Source: Gammaproteobacteria bacterium (GTDB taxonomy: Bacteria > Pseudomonadota > Gammaproteobacteria > Enterobacterales > Kangiellaceae). Taken from it: DNA of 35,680 nucleotides. Positions 17,838 to 26,166 of this stretch are shown one piece after another. Below the pieces are notes generated by a model. It had not been told where the DNA came from, did not search any database, and was given only the letters and a program-made list of their open reading frames with translations. Both the position numbers and the translations under genes were made by a program. The stretch is from positions 1 through 35,680 of the forward strand of contig JAOUOC010000007.1 in the NCBI GenBank assembly GCA_029880585.1, read 5' to 3'. Within the stretch, counting starts at the first letter, position 1, and each line of letters opens with the position of its first letter.

Positions 17838-18761
17838 TCAAATCAGCGCCGGATGATAGTCAAAAGACGACTGTCTACAACAATTTTCCAACAGGGTTTG
17901 TGTTGCCTGTTTTTGGCTTACTTTTCCTTGTGCTTCTACCAAAACAACACGAGCAATTGATTCAAAGGCATTTTCGCGCCCCGAAAGCCGCAATTGATTT
18001 AGGGCAACGGTAAAAGCCAAAACACTGGGGTTGTATGCTGCATTTTCCAGAGTTTTACCAAAATAAGAATTGTCATCGTCGGTAATAATGACGCATCCTG
18101 CCAAATTTTGTGTGTAGGGTGCATAGCATTCTGATGCGAGTTTTAAGGCCATTGCAACGGCTTCATCAGAATTGTCACCTTGCAATTTAGGTGTGTTTTT
18201 TTCAGTTTGGTCTACTGATAATCCTGAATTATTATTTTGAAGATCAGCGGGTTTGAAGGCTGCTGGTAATAATTGCGATAACAACAGATCAGGTCTGTTT
18301 ATTTTTGACATCTTGCTATCTGGCAAATAAATTGGTAATTCTTCAGCCTTGCTCAATTCAAACATGAACTGTCGGCAATGTCCGCAAGGAATTTCTGAAA
18401 TGGCAATAGCAGTAGTCGATTGTCCATTCATCCAGGCATTAATGACTGCAGATTGTTCAGCATGCAAAGTATTGCCGAGGGAAACGCCTTGAATTTCAAG
18501 ATTGGAACCAAAAAACAGATCACCATAACCATTGGATTTCAAATCACCAAGTGCAATGGCGCCAACTTTAAAATCTGAAACAGGGGAATGAGAATAACTT
18601 TCTGCAACCGCAAGCAAATCAATCATTAATGTTTTTAAATCAATCGATAAGCTGGAGCAAATAAATTGACAGACTTCAGAAGAAAGCATACCTCCATGAT
18701 TCCCTATGCTGTCCAACTCTTCTCTGAAATCTGTCAAAAGCTTCGTGATTTGCACATTCAT
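17838..18761 (-). CDS. cdd: Cytidine deaminase
   Basis: It deaminates cytidine and deoxycytidine to uridine and deoxyuridine, feeding the thymidine phosphorylase and uracil phosphoribosyltransferase of the same operon. At 307 residues it is the long homodimeric E. coli type, with a catalytic N-terminal domain and a degenerate C-terminal copy. The catalytic motifs are HAEQSAVINAW (zinc His and proton-shuttling Glu) and PCGHCRQFMFEL (two zinc Cys). The C-terminal domain (CYAPYTQNLAGCVIITDD) keeps the fold but not the zinc set. GGAG directly abuts the annotated ATG, so the GTG two codons downstream (18755), spaced 6 nt from it, may be the real start. It lies 34 bp before the TetR gene. Confidence 0.95.
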   Translation of the reverse strand: MNVQITKLLTDFREELDSIGNHGGMLSSEVCQFICSSLSIDLKTLMIDLLAVAESYSHSPVSDFKVGAIALGDLKSNGYGDLFFGSNLEIQGVSLGNTLHAEQSAVINAWMNGQSTTAIAISEIPCGHCRQFMFELSKAEELPIYLPDSKMSKINRPDLLLSQLLPAAFKPADLQNNNSGLSVDQTEKNTPKLQGDNSDEAVAMALKLASECYAPYTQNLAGCVIITDDDNSYFGKTLENAAYNPSVLAFTVALNQLRLSGRENAFESIARVVLVEAQGKVSQKQATQTLLENCCRQSSFDYHPALI

Positions 18762-18772
18762 CTCCAGGCTAC

Positions 18773-19327
18773 TTACCTCGATATATCAATTTTGGGTAAA
18801 TCCAGTCCCTTCTGATTTTTAATTTCATCTTCGGTGCAGCCGACCAATTCGTGAGGAAACACCAGCCATTCATCGGTTTCTTCAAGATAAAAATCAGGCT
18901 GGATGTTAGTCACATTATTGTTTGGCTTGTAATAAACTGTCGCAACTTTGATGGTTGAAGGTGTATTTTTACGGCATTTTATTTTTATCTTCTTCAACAA
19001 GGCATCAATAGAACGGCCACTATCAAACACGTCATCTACAATCAACAAATTATCTTCTGACTCAATGTTATCAATAATATATTCAAGGCCGTGAACTTTT
19101 ACCTTCTTTTGTTGCTGCATACCTATGTAGCTACTGGTTCGTATGGCAATGTGATCGGTTTTGACACCGTAATATTCCATAATTTCCTGTACTGCAATTC
19201 CTGTTGGGGTTCCACCGCGCCAAATGCCTACAATAAACTCCGGTTTAAAACCGCTTTTTAAAATATGGATGCCAAGTTCAAAAGATTTATTCAACAAATC
19301 CTCGGCACTGATAAAAACTTTATCCAT
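18773..19327 (-). CDS. Purine-type phosphoribosyltransferase (probable hypoxanthine phosphoribosyltransferase)
   Basis: The protein transfers phosphoribose from PRPP to a base, probably hypoxanthine or guanine/xanthine. The PRPP-binding loop is plain: LLIVDDVFDSGRS. An N-terminal IVGIWRGGTPTGIAVQE strand-loop and a C-terminal hood (YYKPNNNVTNIQPDFYLEET) complete the type I PRTase fold. The ORF track begins at a TTG (19336); the ATG at 19327 (MDKVFISAEDLL) is more likely, giving 184 residues. It is embedded between upp and cdd, 11 bp before cdd, so purine base capture is co-expressed with pyrimidine salvage. The exact base preference cannot be read from sequence. Confidence 0.82.
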   Translation of the reverse strand: MDKVFISAEDLLNKSFELGIHILKSGFKPEFIVGIWRGGTPTGIAVQEIMEYYGVKTDHIAIRTSSYIGMQQQKKVKVHGLEYIIDNIESEDNLLIVDDVFDSGRSIDALLKKIKIKCRKNTPSTIKVATVYYKPNNNVTNIQPDFYLEETDEWLVFPHELVGCTEDEIKNQKGLDLPKIDISR

Positions 19328-19382
19328 TACTTCCAACCTTCTAATAAACTACTTTTCAAAAACTTTATTAATAACTTCCAAT

Positions 19383-20009
19383 TTATTTGGTACCAAATAT
19401 TTTGTCGCCAGCATCCCCAAGCCCGGGAATGATGTAACCGTCTTCATTAAGATGATCATCAATACTGGCTGTATAAATCTCAATCTCCGGATGTTTGCTG
19501 ATAATGAATTCCAACCCTTCAGGTGCTGAAACCAGAACCAGACAACGTATGTCCTTACATCCTGCTTGCTTTAACAATTCAATAGTTGCATTCATTGAAC
19601 CACCAGTAGCCAGCATAGGATCGATAATCAGGGCAATTCGCTGATCGATGTTGTAGGCCAATTTTTCGAAGTAAGACACAGGTTGCAGTGTCTCTTCATC
19701 ACGATATAAACCTACCACACTAATTTTGGCACTTGGCATCATCTGCAAAACACCATCAAGCATACCGATACCAGCTCTTAAAATAGGCACTACTGTGGCT
19801 TTTTTGCCTTTGATCTGTTGTCCCGTAATCTCACCATTCCAACCTTCAAAACTGTAATTTTCCAACTGAAGATCCTTGGTTGCCTCATAGGTAATCAGAC
19901 TGGCAACCTCTGAAGCCAATTGTCTGAAACTGCTGGTGCTTTGATCTTTTTGTCGCATCAAACTTAACTTATGTTTGACCAGCGGATGCATAATCTCATG
20001 AACTGCCAT
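19383..20009 (-). CDS. upp: Uracil phosphoribosyltransferase
   Basis: This enzyme makes UMP from uracil and PRPP. Its 208 residues match the family. Motifs include [13 protein letters not shown] at the N-terminus, [14 protein letters not shown], the PRPP loop [15 protein letters not shown], and the C-terminal uracil-binding segment [25 protein letters not shown] precedes the ATG at good spacing. In this operon it recaptures the uracil released by the phosphorylase from deoxyuridine, competing with any RutR-like sensor for free uracil. Confidence 0.97.
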   Translation of the reverse strand: MAVHEIMHPLVKHKLSLMRQKDQSTSSFRQLASEVASLITYEATKDLQLENYSFEGWNGEITGQQIKGKKATVVPILRAGIGMLDGVLQMMPSAKISVVGLYRDEETLQPVSYFEKLAYNIDQRIALIIDPMLATGGSMNATIELLKQAGCKDIRCLVLVSAPEGLEFIISKHPEIEIYTASIDDHLNEDGYIIPGLGDAGDKIFGTK

Positions 20010-20049
20010 ATTTCACCTTTGTTACTTAACTCCCATTTAAAATACCTTT

Positions 20050-22443
20050 TTAATCACCATAAGGTATCCAGACATTTTTCACCTCACAGGCTTCGCGTAA
20101 AAACTGCCTTTCCTTTCCTGTTCGATACCAGTCAAATGCTTTACCATAATTCACCCAGGTACGCTTAAGATTGGTTGCAGAGGCCATCTCAACCATTTTG
20201 CAACCTTCAATACTACCGTGATACCAAACACCTTCCACCTGTTGGTGCTCTGACAAAACTTTCATCAATGAATCTTTATCTCCGGTGATGATGTTAACAA
20301 CACCAGCAGGCATATCAGAAGTTTCCAGAATCTGATAAAAGTCAGTTGCCAGCAGAGGTGCTGACTCAGATGGAATGATAACAACTCGATTCCCCATAGC
20401 GATGGCAGCTGATAACAGAGAGACAAAGGCAAGCAAAGGTGTATCATCAGGGCAACCAATTGCCATAACGCCAATCGCTTCATTCATTGCTAACGTGACA
20501 CCATGCATAGGTGGCTGATGAACCGCACTGTCGTATTTATCTGCCCAGGCAGCATAGGTGAATATCTGTGAGATTGCCGCATCAAATTCGGTTTCTGCCT
20601 GTTTTTGTGTATAGCCAGCTACCTGCTTCAATCGTTCACAAAATTCGCCTCGTCGATAGGCAAGATTCTCAGCCATAAAATAAAGAATTTGGGCACGGAA
20701 ATGGCCGTTAGATTGACTCCAGCTTCCGGCTTTAAAGGCGGCTTCTACTGCATTTCTGACATCCTTACGATTACCTTCGCTGATTCTGCCACAGTCTGTA
20801 CCTGTAGGAGAATGCACCACGAGCGAGTACCCACCGTCAGGGCGTACCTGCTTGCCATTTATATAAAGTTTTGCAGTTTGATCAATTGCAGGAAAATCAC
20901 CCTTGTCAGTTGTGTTTTTTATAGTTGATTTTGCCCCTTTATTCGCTTCTTTTTTGGATTTGCCCTCGAGATAAATCGGATTGGCAGGCTTCATATATTC
21001 ATGCATTCCTTCCATTCCGCCTTCCCGACCAACACCTGATTCTCTGTAACCACCAAAACCACAGGATGCATCAAACTGATTGGTGGTGTTAATCCAAACG
21101 ACACCAGCCTTTATTTGTGGTGCGACATCCAAAGCTCGGTTAATATTTTCTGACCAGACACTGGAAGCGAGTCCGTAACGGGTGTTGTTGGCAAGAGTAA
21201 TAGCCTCAGATTGCTCTCTGAAACTCATCACACTGAGAACCGGACCAAAAATTTCAACATTAGCAGCAACATTGCTGGTTTCTACATCTGTCAAAAGTGT
21301 TGGTAGACAGAAGCAACCATCTTTGGGAGAAGACAGCTTGGGTTGCCATTTGGTTGCTCCCTCAGCCACACTTTGTTCAACAATAGATAATATTCTTTGC
21401 TGTTGTGATGGATCGACTATCGCGCCAATATCGGTATTTTTATCCAGAGGATCGCCAACAATCAGTTTTTTCATTCTGGCTTTCAGTTTTTCAACAAACT
21501 TCTCTTCTACTGTCTCCTGAACCAACAATCTGGAACCAGCACAACAAACCTGCCCCTGATTAAACCAGATGGCATCTACAATACCTTCTACAGCGCTATC
21601 CAGATCGGCATCATCAAAGACAATAAAAGGAGATTTACCGCCTAACTCAAGGGTGATTTTTTTGCCTGTTCCTGCAGTTTTTTCACGGATAATTTTGCCA
21701 ACTTCAGTTGAACCGGTAAAAGCGATTTTGTCTATATTTTCATGGGTCACAATAGCATTACCAACAACGCCATCACCAGTAACTACGTTCACTACACCTT
21801 TGGGTAAACCGACTTCCTCAAAAACTTCTGCCAACATCAAAGCACTTAAACTGGTGTATTCTGCAGGCTTTATCACCACACAGTTACCGGCTGCAATGGC
21901 GGGCGCAATTTTCCATGCTGCCATCAACAATGGAAAGTTCCACGGAATGATCTGACCTACCACACCCAATGGAACAAAATCAGATAGCTCACTATCCATT
22001 AACTGTGCCCAGCCAGCATGATGATAAAAATGCCTGACCACTAATGGAATATCAATATCTCTGGATTCACGAATTGGTTTACCATTGTCCATAGATTCAA
22101 TTACGGCAAATTCTCTGGAACGTTTTTGAATAAGACGTGCAATAGCGTAAAGATACTTGGCTCTGCCATGTCCACCTAGCTTTTGCCATTCAGGTTGTGC
22201 AGCTCTTGCTGACTGAATTGCCAGTTCTATACTCTCATCACTTGCTTGAGAAATTTTTGCCAGCAATTTACCATTGGATGGATTTTTTGATTCAAAAAAC
22301 TGACCTTTGTTTTGCTGATACCATTGACCATTGATATACATACCAAAACCTTTTTTATGGTCTTCAAGCCATTGATCAATCTTGTCATGACCTTCCGGTG
22401 CTGGTCCGTAACTCATCTTTTTAAATATGTCCGAAATTTTCAT
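20050..22443 (-). CDS. Tandem-domain aldehyde dehydrogenase (ALDH16-like)
   Basis: The 797 residues hold two ALDH modules. Domain 1 (about 35-495) is complete: GQIIPWNFPLLMAAWK, FTGSTEVGKII, the general base ELGGKSP and the catalytic Cys in FNQGQVCCAGSR, then EIFGPVLSVMSF. A Lys/Ser-rich linker follows (about 505-525). Domain 2 (about 530-797) keeps the NAD-fold half (MAIGCPDDTPLLAFVSLLSA, VVNIITGDKDSL) but has no Cys/Glu catalytic site and stops early. This two-domain plan is that of the ALDH16 family, whose human member has lost the Cys. Position directly after deoC suggests it oxidises the acetaldehyde made by the aldolase to acetate; this is inference from context. It lies 38 bp after deoC and 40 bp before upp. 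Confidence 0.9.
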   Translation of the reverse strand: MKISDIFKKMSYGPAPEGHDKIDQWLEDHKKGFGMYINGQWYQQNKGQFFESKNPSNGKLLAKISQASDESIELAIQSARAAQPEWQKLGGHGRAKYLYAIARLIQKRSREFAVIESMDNGKPIRESRDIDIPLVVRHFYHHAGWAQLMDSELSDFVPLGVVGQIIPWNFPLLMAAWKIAPAIAAGNCVVIKPAEYTSLSALMLAEVFEEVGLPKGVVNVVTGDGVVGNAIVTHENIDKIAFTGSTEVGKIIREKTAGTGKKITLELGGKSPFIVFDDADLDSAVEGIVDAIWFNQGQVCCAGSRLLVQETVEEKFVEKLKARMKKLIVGDPLDKNTDIGAIVDPSQQQRILSIVEQSVAEGATKWQPKLSSPKDGCFCLPTLLTDVETSNVAANVEIFGPVLSVMSFREQSEAITLANNTRYGLASSVWSENINRALDVAPQIKAGVVWINTTNQFDASCGFGGYRESGVGREGGMEGMHEYMKPANPIYLEGKSKKEANKGAKSTIKNTTDKGDFPAIDQTAKLYINGKQVRPDGGYSLVVHSPTGTDCGRISEGNRKDVRNAVEAAFKAGSWSQSNGHFRAQILYFMAENLAYRRGEFCERLKQVAGYTQKQAETEFDAAISQIFTYAAWADKYDSAVHQPPMHGVTLAMNEAIGVMAIGCPDDTPLLAFVSLLSAAIAMGNRVVIIPSESAPLLATDFYQILETSDMPAGVVNIITGDKDSLMKVLSEHQQVEGVWYHGSIEGCKMVEMASATNLKRTWVNYGKAFDWYRTGKERQFLREACEVKNVWIPYGD

Positions 22444-22481
22444 AGTCTGTTCGCTTTTGTTTTGATTACAGATTCAAATTG

Positions 22482-23471
22482 TTAACTTATGGGATGACGA
22501 TGGAACGCAGAGTATCGTCCGGTAACATGATGCTCCAATTGACGCTCAATATCAGCTAACAAGCTGGATGCACCAAAACGAAACATTTCAGGATTTAACC
22601 AATAATCTCCAAGCTCTTCTTTCATCAACACCAGATAATTAATCGCATCTTTTGCCGTACTAATTCCACCTGCAGGCTTAAACCCAACACGATAGCCTGT
22701 TAGCACCTGATAATGCCTGATCATTCTGGTCATCACCAGACTAACTGCCAAATTAGCATTGGTTGATTCCATACCTGTAGAGGTTTTTATAAAATCACTA
22801 CCAGCCATCATGGCAACCATTGAAGCTCTTGCTACATTATTCAAAGTACTCAACTCACCAGTCGAAATAATGGTTTTCATGTGAACATCTGAACCGCAAG
22901 CTTTTTTGAAAGCTTTTATTTCATCATAAAGCTGCTGCCATTTTCCGTTTAATACCAGACCGCGTGTGATTACAATATCAATCTCTTTGGCGCCTGCCGC
23001 AACCGAATGTTTGATCTCTTCCAGACGTGTCGCAAAAGAGGAAAGCCCAGCCGGGAATCCTGTGGAAACTGCAGCAACAGGAATATCAGTTCCTTCAAGT
23101 GCTTTGACGGCAACAGGAACCATTTCGTGATAAACACAAACAGCACCAGTTGTGATATTCAAGTCTTCAACTTCAAGTGCCTTTTGTAGTTCCAGACTAA
23201 TGGGATTTTTAGCCTTCGCGCACAACCGCTTCACCTTGCCAGGGGTATCCTGACCAGATAAAGTTGTTAAATCAATACATGAAACTGCTTTGAGTAGCCA
23301 GGCTGCTTGCCAGGCTTTTTTCAATGAACGTCTTTTCGTCAGGGTGTTTACCCGACGTTGAATAGCACTGAAATTAACACGAATATCATCAACCCATTGC
23401 ATTTTTAATTCAACACCCGGGTTATGTACACCGTGAAATGATTTCACCACTGAACTGTCTTGTGCATCCAT
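22482..23471 (-). CDS. deoC: Deoxyribose-phosphate aldolase
   Basis: It cleaves 2-deoxyribose 5-phosphate to acetaldehyde and glyceraldehyde 3-phosphate. At 329 residues it is of the longer, eukaryote-like type; E. coli DeoC is about 259. It carries a 70-residue N-terminal extension (FSAIQRRVNTLTKRRSLKKA) before the barrel. The first barrel strand is AVSCIDLTTLSG. The Schiff-base Lys is in SDFIKTSTGM, and the second catalytic Lys is in VGFKPAGGIST. AVSTGFPAGL and GAKEIDIVI are further family marks. It sits 39 bp after deoA and 38 bp before the aldehyde dehydrogenase, which gives a compact route from thymidine to acetate and glycolysis. Confidence 0.96.
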   Translation of the reverse strand: MDAQDSSVVKSFHGVHNPGVELKMQWVDDIRVNFSAIQRRVNTLTKRRSLKKAWQAAWLLKAVSCIDLTTLSGQDTPGKVKRLCAKAKNPISLELQKALEVEDLNITTGAVCVYHEMVPVAVKALEGTDIPVAAVSTGFPAGLSSFATRLEEIKHSVAAGAKEIDIVITRGLVLNGKWQQLYDEIKAFKKACGSDVHMKTIISTGELSTLNNVARASMVAMMAGSDFIKTSTGMESTNANLAVSLVMTRMIRHYQVLTGYRVGFKPAGGISTAKDAINYLVLMKEELGDYWLNPEMFRFGASSLLADIERQLEHHVTGRYSAFHRHPIS

Positions 23472-23510
23472 AATTAAAGCTTACCTTTTCTATCTATTTG
23501 TTAAAACTTT

Positions 23511-24866
23511 TTACGCTGTAATTCTTTTTAAAATAACCGAATTTCCGACTGTTATACTTTCTGAATCTTTTGTCGAATTCTCAGCTATATCTTCAAATTT
23601 ATAAGCCGATAAAATTCTTTTGGTTACCGAATCAATCTTCGACTCATCGTTGATATGCAACATTAGTAAAGGTTCTTGATCATCAACTTTATCACCAATT
23701 CCTTTTATCTGTGAAAATCCTACAGCATGATCAATACGATCGGTTACCAATCTTCTTCCACCACCAATTTCTACAATTGCATTGCCTAATGCTCTGACAT
23801 CAATCGATTTAACTCTACCATTTTGAATATTTTCTGCATAAACGGGGATTATTGTGCCAGCTTGTTCCAAATATTTTGCAGTACTGGATAACAGATCAGA
23901 AGGACCACCCAAAGCAACCACCATTTCTTCAAACTTCTCAGCGGCCAGACCTGAATCTAAAACCTGATTGATTTTTATTTTTGCCTGTTTGGAATCTCCT
24001 TCCAACCCGCTGGAAACTAATAGCTCGGCTACCAACTCGACAACAACCTGATGTAATCTGGCTTCTCTTTGTTTGCCAGTTAAATAATCTATGCTTTCAT
24101 GAACTTCCAGAGCATTTCCCGCAGTAAAACCCAAAACCTGAGACATATCAGTAATCAGTGCAGTTGTTTTTAACCCCAAACCTTCACCAACCTCAGCGAT
24201 ATTCCTTGCCAAATCTTCTGCCATTTGTTGACTGGCGGCAAATGCACCACTGCCTGTTTTAACATCCATCACCAATGCATCAAGCCCTGCTGCCAACTTT
24301 TTGGATAATATCGAGGCGGTAATTAATGGTATGGACTCTACCGTCGAAGTTACATCCCGAATGGAATACAGTCGTTTATCTGCTGGTGCCAATTCAGCTG
24401 TCTGTCCAACTATTGCACAACCGCATTGAGAGACAACTTTTTGTAATTGGCTAATATCGGGGGTGGCATTGTAGCCGGGAATGCTTTCCATTTTATCCAA
24501 CGTTCCACCCGTATGACCTAGCCCTCTTCCTGAAATCATTGGTACATAAGCACCACATGCAGCCAAAATCGAGGCAAGCATCAAACTGACCTTATCACCA
24601 ACACCACCTGTTGAATGCTTGTCTACCACAGGTCCTGAAAAGTTATAACCTGACCAATCCAGAGTTGAACCAGAATGTTGTATTCCGCTGGTCAGTGCTA
24701 CACCTTCTTCACGAGTCATACCCTGAAAAAAGACAGCCATGGCAAAAGCAGCTACCTGACTATCAGAAATAGACTGATCGACCAATCCATCAACAAAAAA
24801 TTGGATTTCTTTTGCGGTAAGAATACTACCATCTCGCTTTGCACGAATTAATTCTTGAGCCAACAT
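23511..24866 (-). CDS. deoA: Thymidine phosphorylase
   Basis: It phosphorolyses thymidine and deoxyuridine to the base and deoxyribose 1-phosphate. Its 451 residues span the usual alpha domain, hinge and C-terminal alpha/beta domain. Motifs are the phosphate-binding VVDKHSTGGVGDKVS, the family signature SGRGLGHTGGTLDKMESIPG and VMDVKTGSGAF, with DRIDHAVGFSQIKGIGD near the end. It is the first gene of the seven-gene minus operon. The Shine-Dalgarno AGGTGA (24876-24881) lies 9 nt before the ATG and is itself the edge of a 16-17 bp repeat array. Expression is probably controlled by the operator at 25085 and perhaps by the leader. Confidence 0.97.
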   Translation of the reverse strand: MLAQELIRAKRDGSILTAKEIQFFVDGLVDQSISDSQVAAFAMAVFFQGMTREEGVALTSGIQHSGSTLDWSGYNFSGPVVDKHSTGGVGDKVSLMLASILAACGAYVPMISGRGLGHTGGTLDKMESIPGYNATPDISQLQKVVSQCGCAIVGQTAELAPADKRLYSIRDVTSTVESIPLITASILSKKLAAGLDALVMDVKTGSGAFAASQQMAEDLARNIAEVGEGLGLKTTALITDMSQVLGFTAGNALEVHESIDYLTGKQREARLHQVVVELVAELLVSSGLEGDSKQAKIKINQVLDSGLAAEKFEEMVVALGGPSDLLSSTAKYLEQAGTIIPVYAENIQNGRVKSIDVRALGNAIVEIGGGRRLVTDRIDHAVGFSQIKGIGDKVDDQEPLLMLHINDESKIDSVTKRILSAYKFEDIAENSTKDSESITVGNSVILKRITA

Positions 24867-24875
24867 AAATTTCAG

Positions 24876-24939
24876 TCACCTGATAATCATTACTACCTGA
24901 TAGTCGTTACTGCCGACTATCATTTCTACCTATAATCAT
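24876..24939 (-). other. Two overlapping upstream ORFs in the deoA leader
   Basis: uORF1 (24939-24907) encodes MIIGRNDSRQ. uORF2 (24923-24876) encodes MIVGSNDYQVVMIIR. Each ATG has AGG five bases upstream. uORF2 ends in a TGA that is part of the deoA Shine-Dalgarno AGGTGA. Translation is not shown; they may be by-products of repeat expansion. Confidence 0.35.
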
Positions 24940-24944
24940 TTCTA
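24879..24944 (-). repeat. Four imperfect 16-17 bp tandem repeats in the deoA leader
   Basis: Units on the plus strand are CCTGATAATCATTACTA, CCTGATAGTCGTTACTG, CCGACTATCATTTCTA and CCTATAATCATTTCTA, followed by CCTAAC. In mRNA sense, the unit boundaries give AGG-TAGAA-ATG or AGG-TAGTA-ATG at three points, so the array repeats a Shine-Dalgarno-like plus ATG pattern. The nearest unit supplies the AGG of the deoA ribosome-binding site. Confidence 0.8.
24898..24922. promoter_or_regulatory. 25-bp dyad in the deoA leader
   Basis: TGATAGTCG and CGACTATCA are perfect 9-bp inverted arms around TTACTGC. In RNA this would be a 9-bp stem with a 7-nt loop, 31 nt before the deoA start. It could be a protein operator or an RNA hairpin, and it straddles two of the tandem repeat units. 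Confidence 0.5.
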
Positions 24945-25070
24945 CCTAACTTTAACAAACAAATTTGCCGGTTAGAATTTTCCTGACAGAATCTTAAAAA
25001 TCAGGTTCACTATACAGCGCAACCACTTGTTATATTTGGTAATTTCTAGATTGCTTAACATAGACGCGCT

Positions 25071-25100
25071 ATGATAAATCAATCTTAACCATTTGGTCAA
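25071..25100 (-). promoter_or_regulatory. Candidate deoA operon promoter
   Basis: Reading minus, TTGACC (-35, 25100-25095), 18 bp, then TATCAT (-10, 25076-25071). Transcription would start near 25064, giving a leader of about 198 nt. The -35 is the right arm of the RutR-like operator, so bound repressor should block polymerase. Confidence 0.55.
25085..25100. promoter_or_regulatory. RutR-like operator
   Basis: TTAACCATTTGGTCAA matches the E. coli RutR consensus TTGACCAnnTGGTCAA (recalled from the literature) at 13 of 14 fixed positions. The operon it faces ends with a RutR-like TetR gene. Confidence 0.65.
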
Positions 25101-25120
25101 CTTTGTCAAAACAATATAAT
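25092..25120 (+). promoter_or_regulatory. Candidate promoter of the TraB/GumN gene
   Basis: A perfect -10 (TATAAT, 25115-25120) has a poor -35 (TTGGTC or TTTGGT near 25092-25098) that lies inside the RutR-like operator. The repressor could therefore act on both divergent genes. Confidence 0.45.
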
Positions 25121-25227
25121 CGTCGATATCAGTTCAAATTTTGGTAACTCTATGTTACTTAACTATTGTCTTCGTTTCTCTGTCTCCTTAAAATGACTAA
25201 AATCAAATTGTAAATAAGGAATGGTTT

Positions 25228-26118
25228 ATGAAATTTAATATTACTCAAAAAATTATCAGATTCTTTTTAACCTTGTGTTTTGGACTCACAGCTTCCTCAT
25301 CTGTGCTTGCAGACAATGGAAAACCTGATTTTTGGAAAGTTGAAAATAATGATGTGACTGCTTATATCTTTGGCTCTATTCACATGGGTAATGAGGCCAT
25401 GTATCCACTCCCTCAGGAAATCCAAAATGCTTATCATGCTTCAAAAGCATTGGTTGTTGAAGTTAATCTGACGCCTCAAGTTCAGGCTGAAATGATGGGG
25501 TTAATTCAGAAATACGGTATGGATATGCAAGTTTCTATGGATAAAAGATTAAGCGCTGAAGGATTTGCTGTTTTCCAAAAAGCTTGCAAGGAAAAACAGT
25601 TACCATGTCATATATTCAACATATCTAAACCCTGGCTTGCTAGTCAACAAATATCAGTAATGGATATGCAATTGTTGGGGTATAAAGAAGAGCTGGGGAT
25701 AGATCGGTACTTTCTTTCCATGGCTCAAAAAACAACAAAAGAAATTATTAGTCTGGAAACAGCGGAAGACCAATTACAAATTATGGATGGATTTAGCGAA
25801 CAACAACAAGAAATGATGTTAATGAATGCAATCAAGGCAAAACCTGAAGACTACAAAGCGCTATTTGATGCCTGGCAAAATGGTGATGATAATGCAATGA
25901 TATCAACATTTAAAAAAGATCTGGAACAGCCTGGTGCAAAGGAAATGTATCTAAAGCTTTTTGATGAACGTAATGTAAAAATGGCGGACAAGATAGCCAA
26001 ATTGATCAATAGCAAAAAGCCAGTTTTTGTTGTGGTTGGTGCGGGTCATGTTGTTGGTGAGAATGGTTTGGTGAATTTGCTTAAAGAGAAAGGGTTTAAA
26101 CTGACGCAGCTTCAGTAA
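25228..26118 (+). CDS. TraB/GumN family exported protein
   Basis: The 296-residue protein has a signal peptide (FFLTLCFGLTASSSVLA, cut before DNGKP). It belongs to the TraB/GumN family, a possible metalloprotease-like fold. Near the N-terminus is IFGSIHMGNEAMYPLP, carrying the GxxH motif; at the C-terminus is VVVGAGHVVGENGLVNLLKE with the second conserved Gly-His. AAGGA lies 7 nt before the ATG. It is monocistronic and followed by a terminator-like hairpin. It is divergent from the deo operon and shares its control region. Its substrate is unknown. Confidence 0.9.
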   Translation: MKFNITQKIIRFFLTLCFGLTASSSVLADNGKPDFWKVENNDVTAYIFGSIHMGNEAMYPLPQEIQNAYHASKALVVEVNLTPQVQAEMMGLIQKYGMDMQVSMDKRLSAEGFAVFQKACKEKQLPCHIFNISKPWLASQQISVMDMQLLGYKEELGIDRYFLSMAQKTTKEIISLETAEDQLQIMDGFSEQQQEMMLMNAIKAKPEDYKALFDAWQNGDDNAMISTFKKDLEQPGAKEMYLKLFDERNVKMADKIAKLINSKKPVFVVVGAGHVVGENGLVNLLKEKGFKLTQLQ

Positions 26119-26140
26119 TTCTTTGCTGTGTATAATATTA

Positions 26141-26166
26141 GGCGGATTAACTAAAGTCTATCCGCC
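26141..26166. terminator. Convergent terminator hairpin after traB and vapC
   Basis: GGCGGAT and ATCCGCC form a perfect 7-bp GC-rich stem with a 12-nt loop, followed on the plus strand by CCTTTTAG. The right arm includes the last codons of the PIN toxin gene. It probably ends the TraB-family transcript. Confidence 0.6.

Larger units (their letters stand above)
24867..25227. other. deoA / traB divergent intergenic region
   Basis: These 361 bp hold, from the deoA side, the repeat array and uORFs (24876-24944), an AT-rich stretch of about 120 bp with only a weak CCTGA/TCAGG hairpin near 24982-25005, a promoter toward deoA with a RutR-like operator, and a promoter toward the TraB-family gene. 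From 25121 to 25210 I see nothing further. Confidence 0.7.

Noticed and set aside
21569-21955. Plus-strand ORF of 128 codons
   Set aside because: It lies wholly antisense to the well-supported aldehyde dehydrogenase and its composition is that of a mirrored coding frame.
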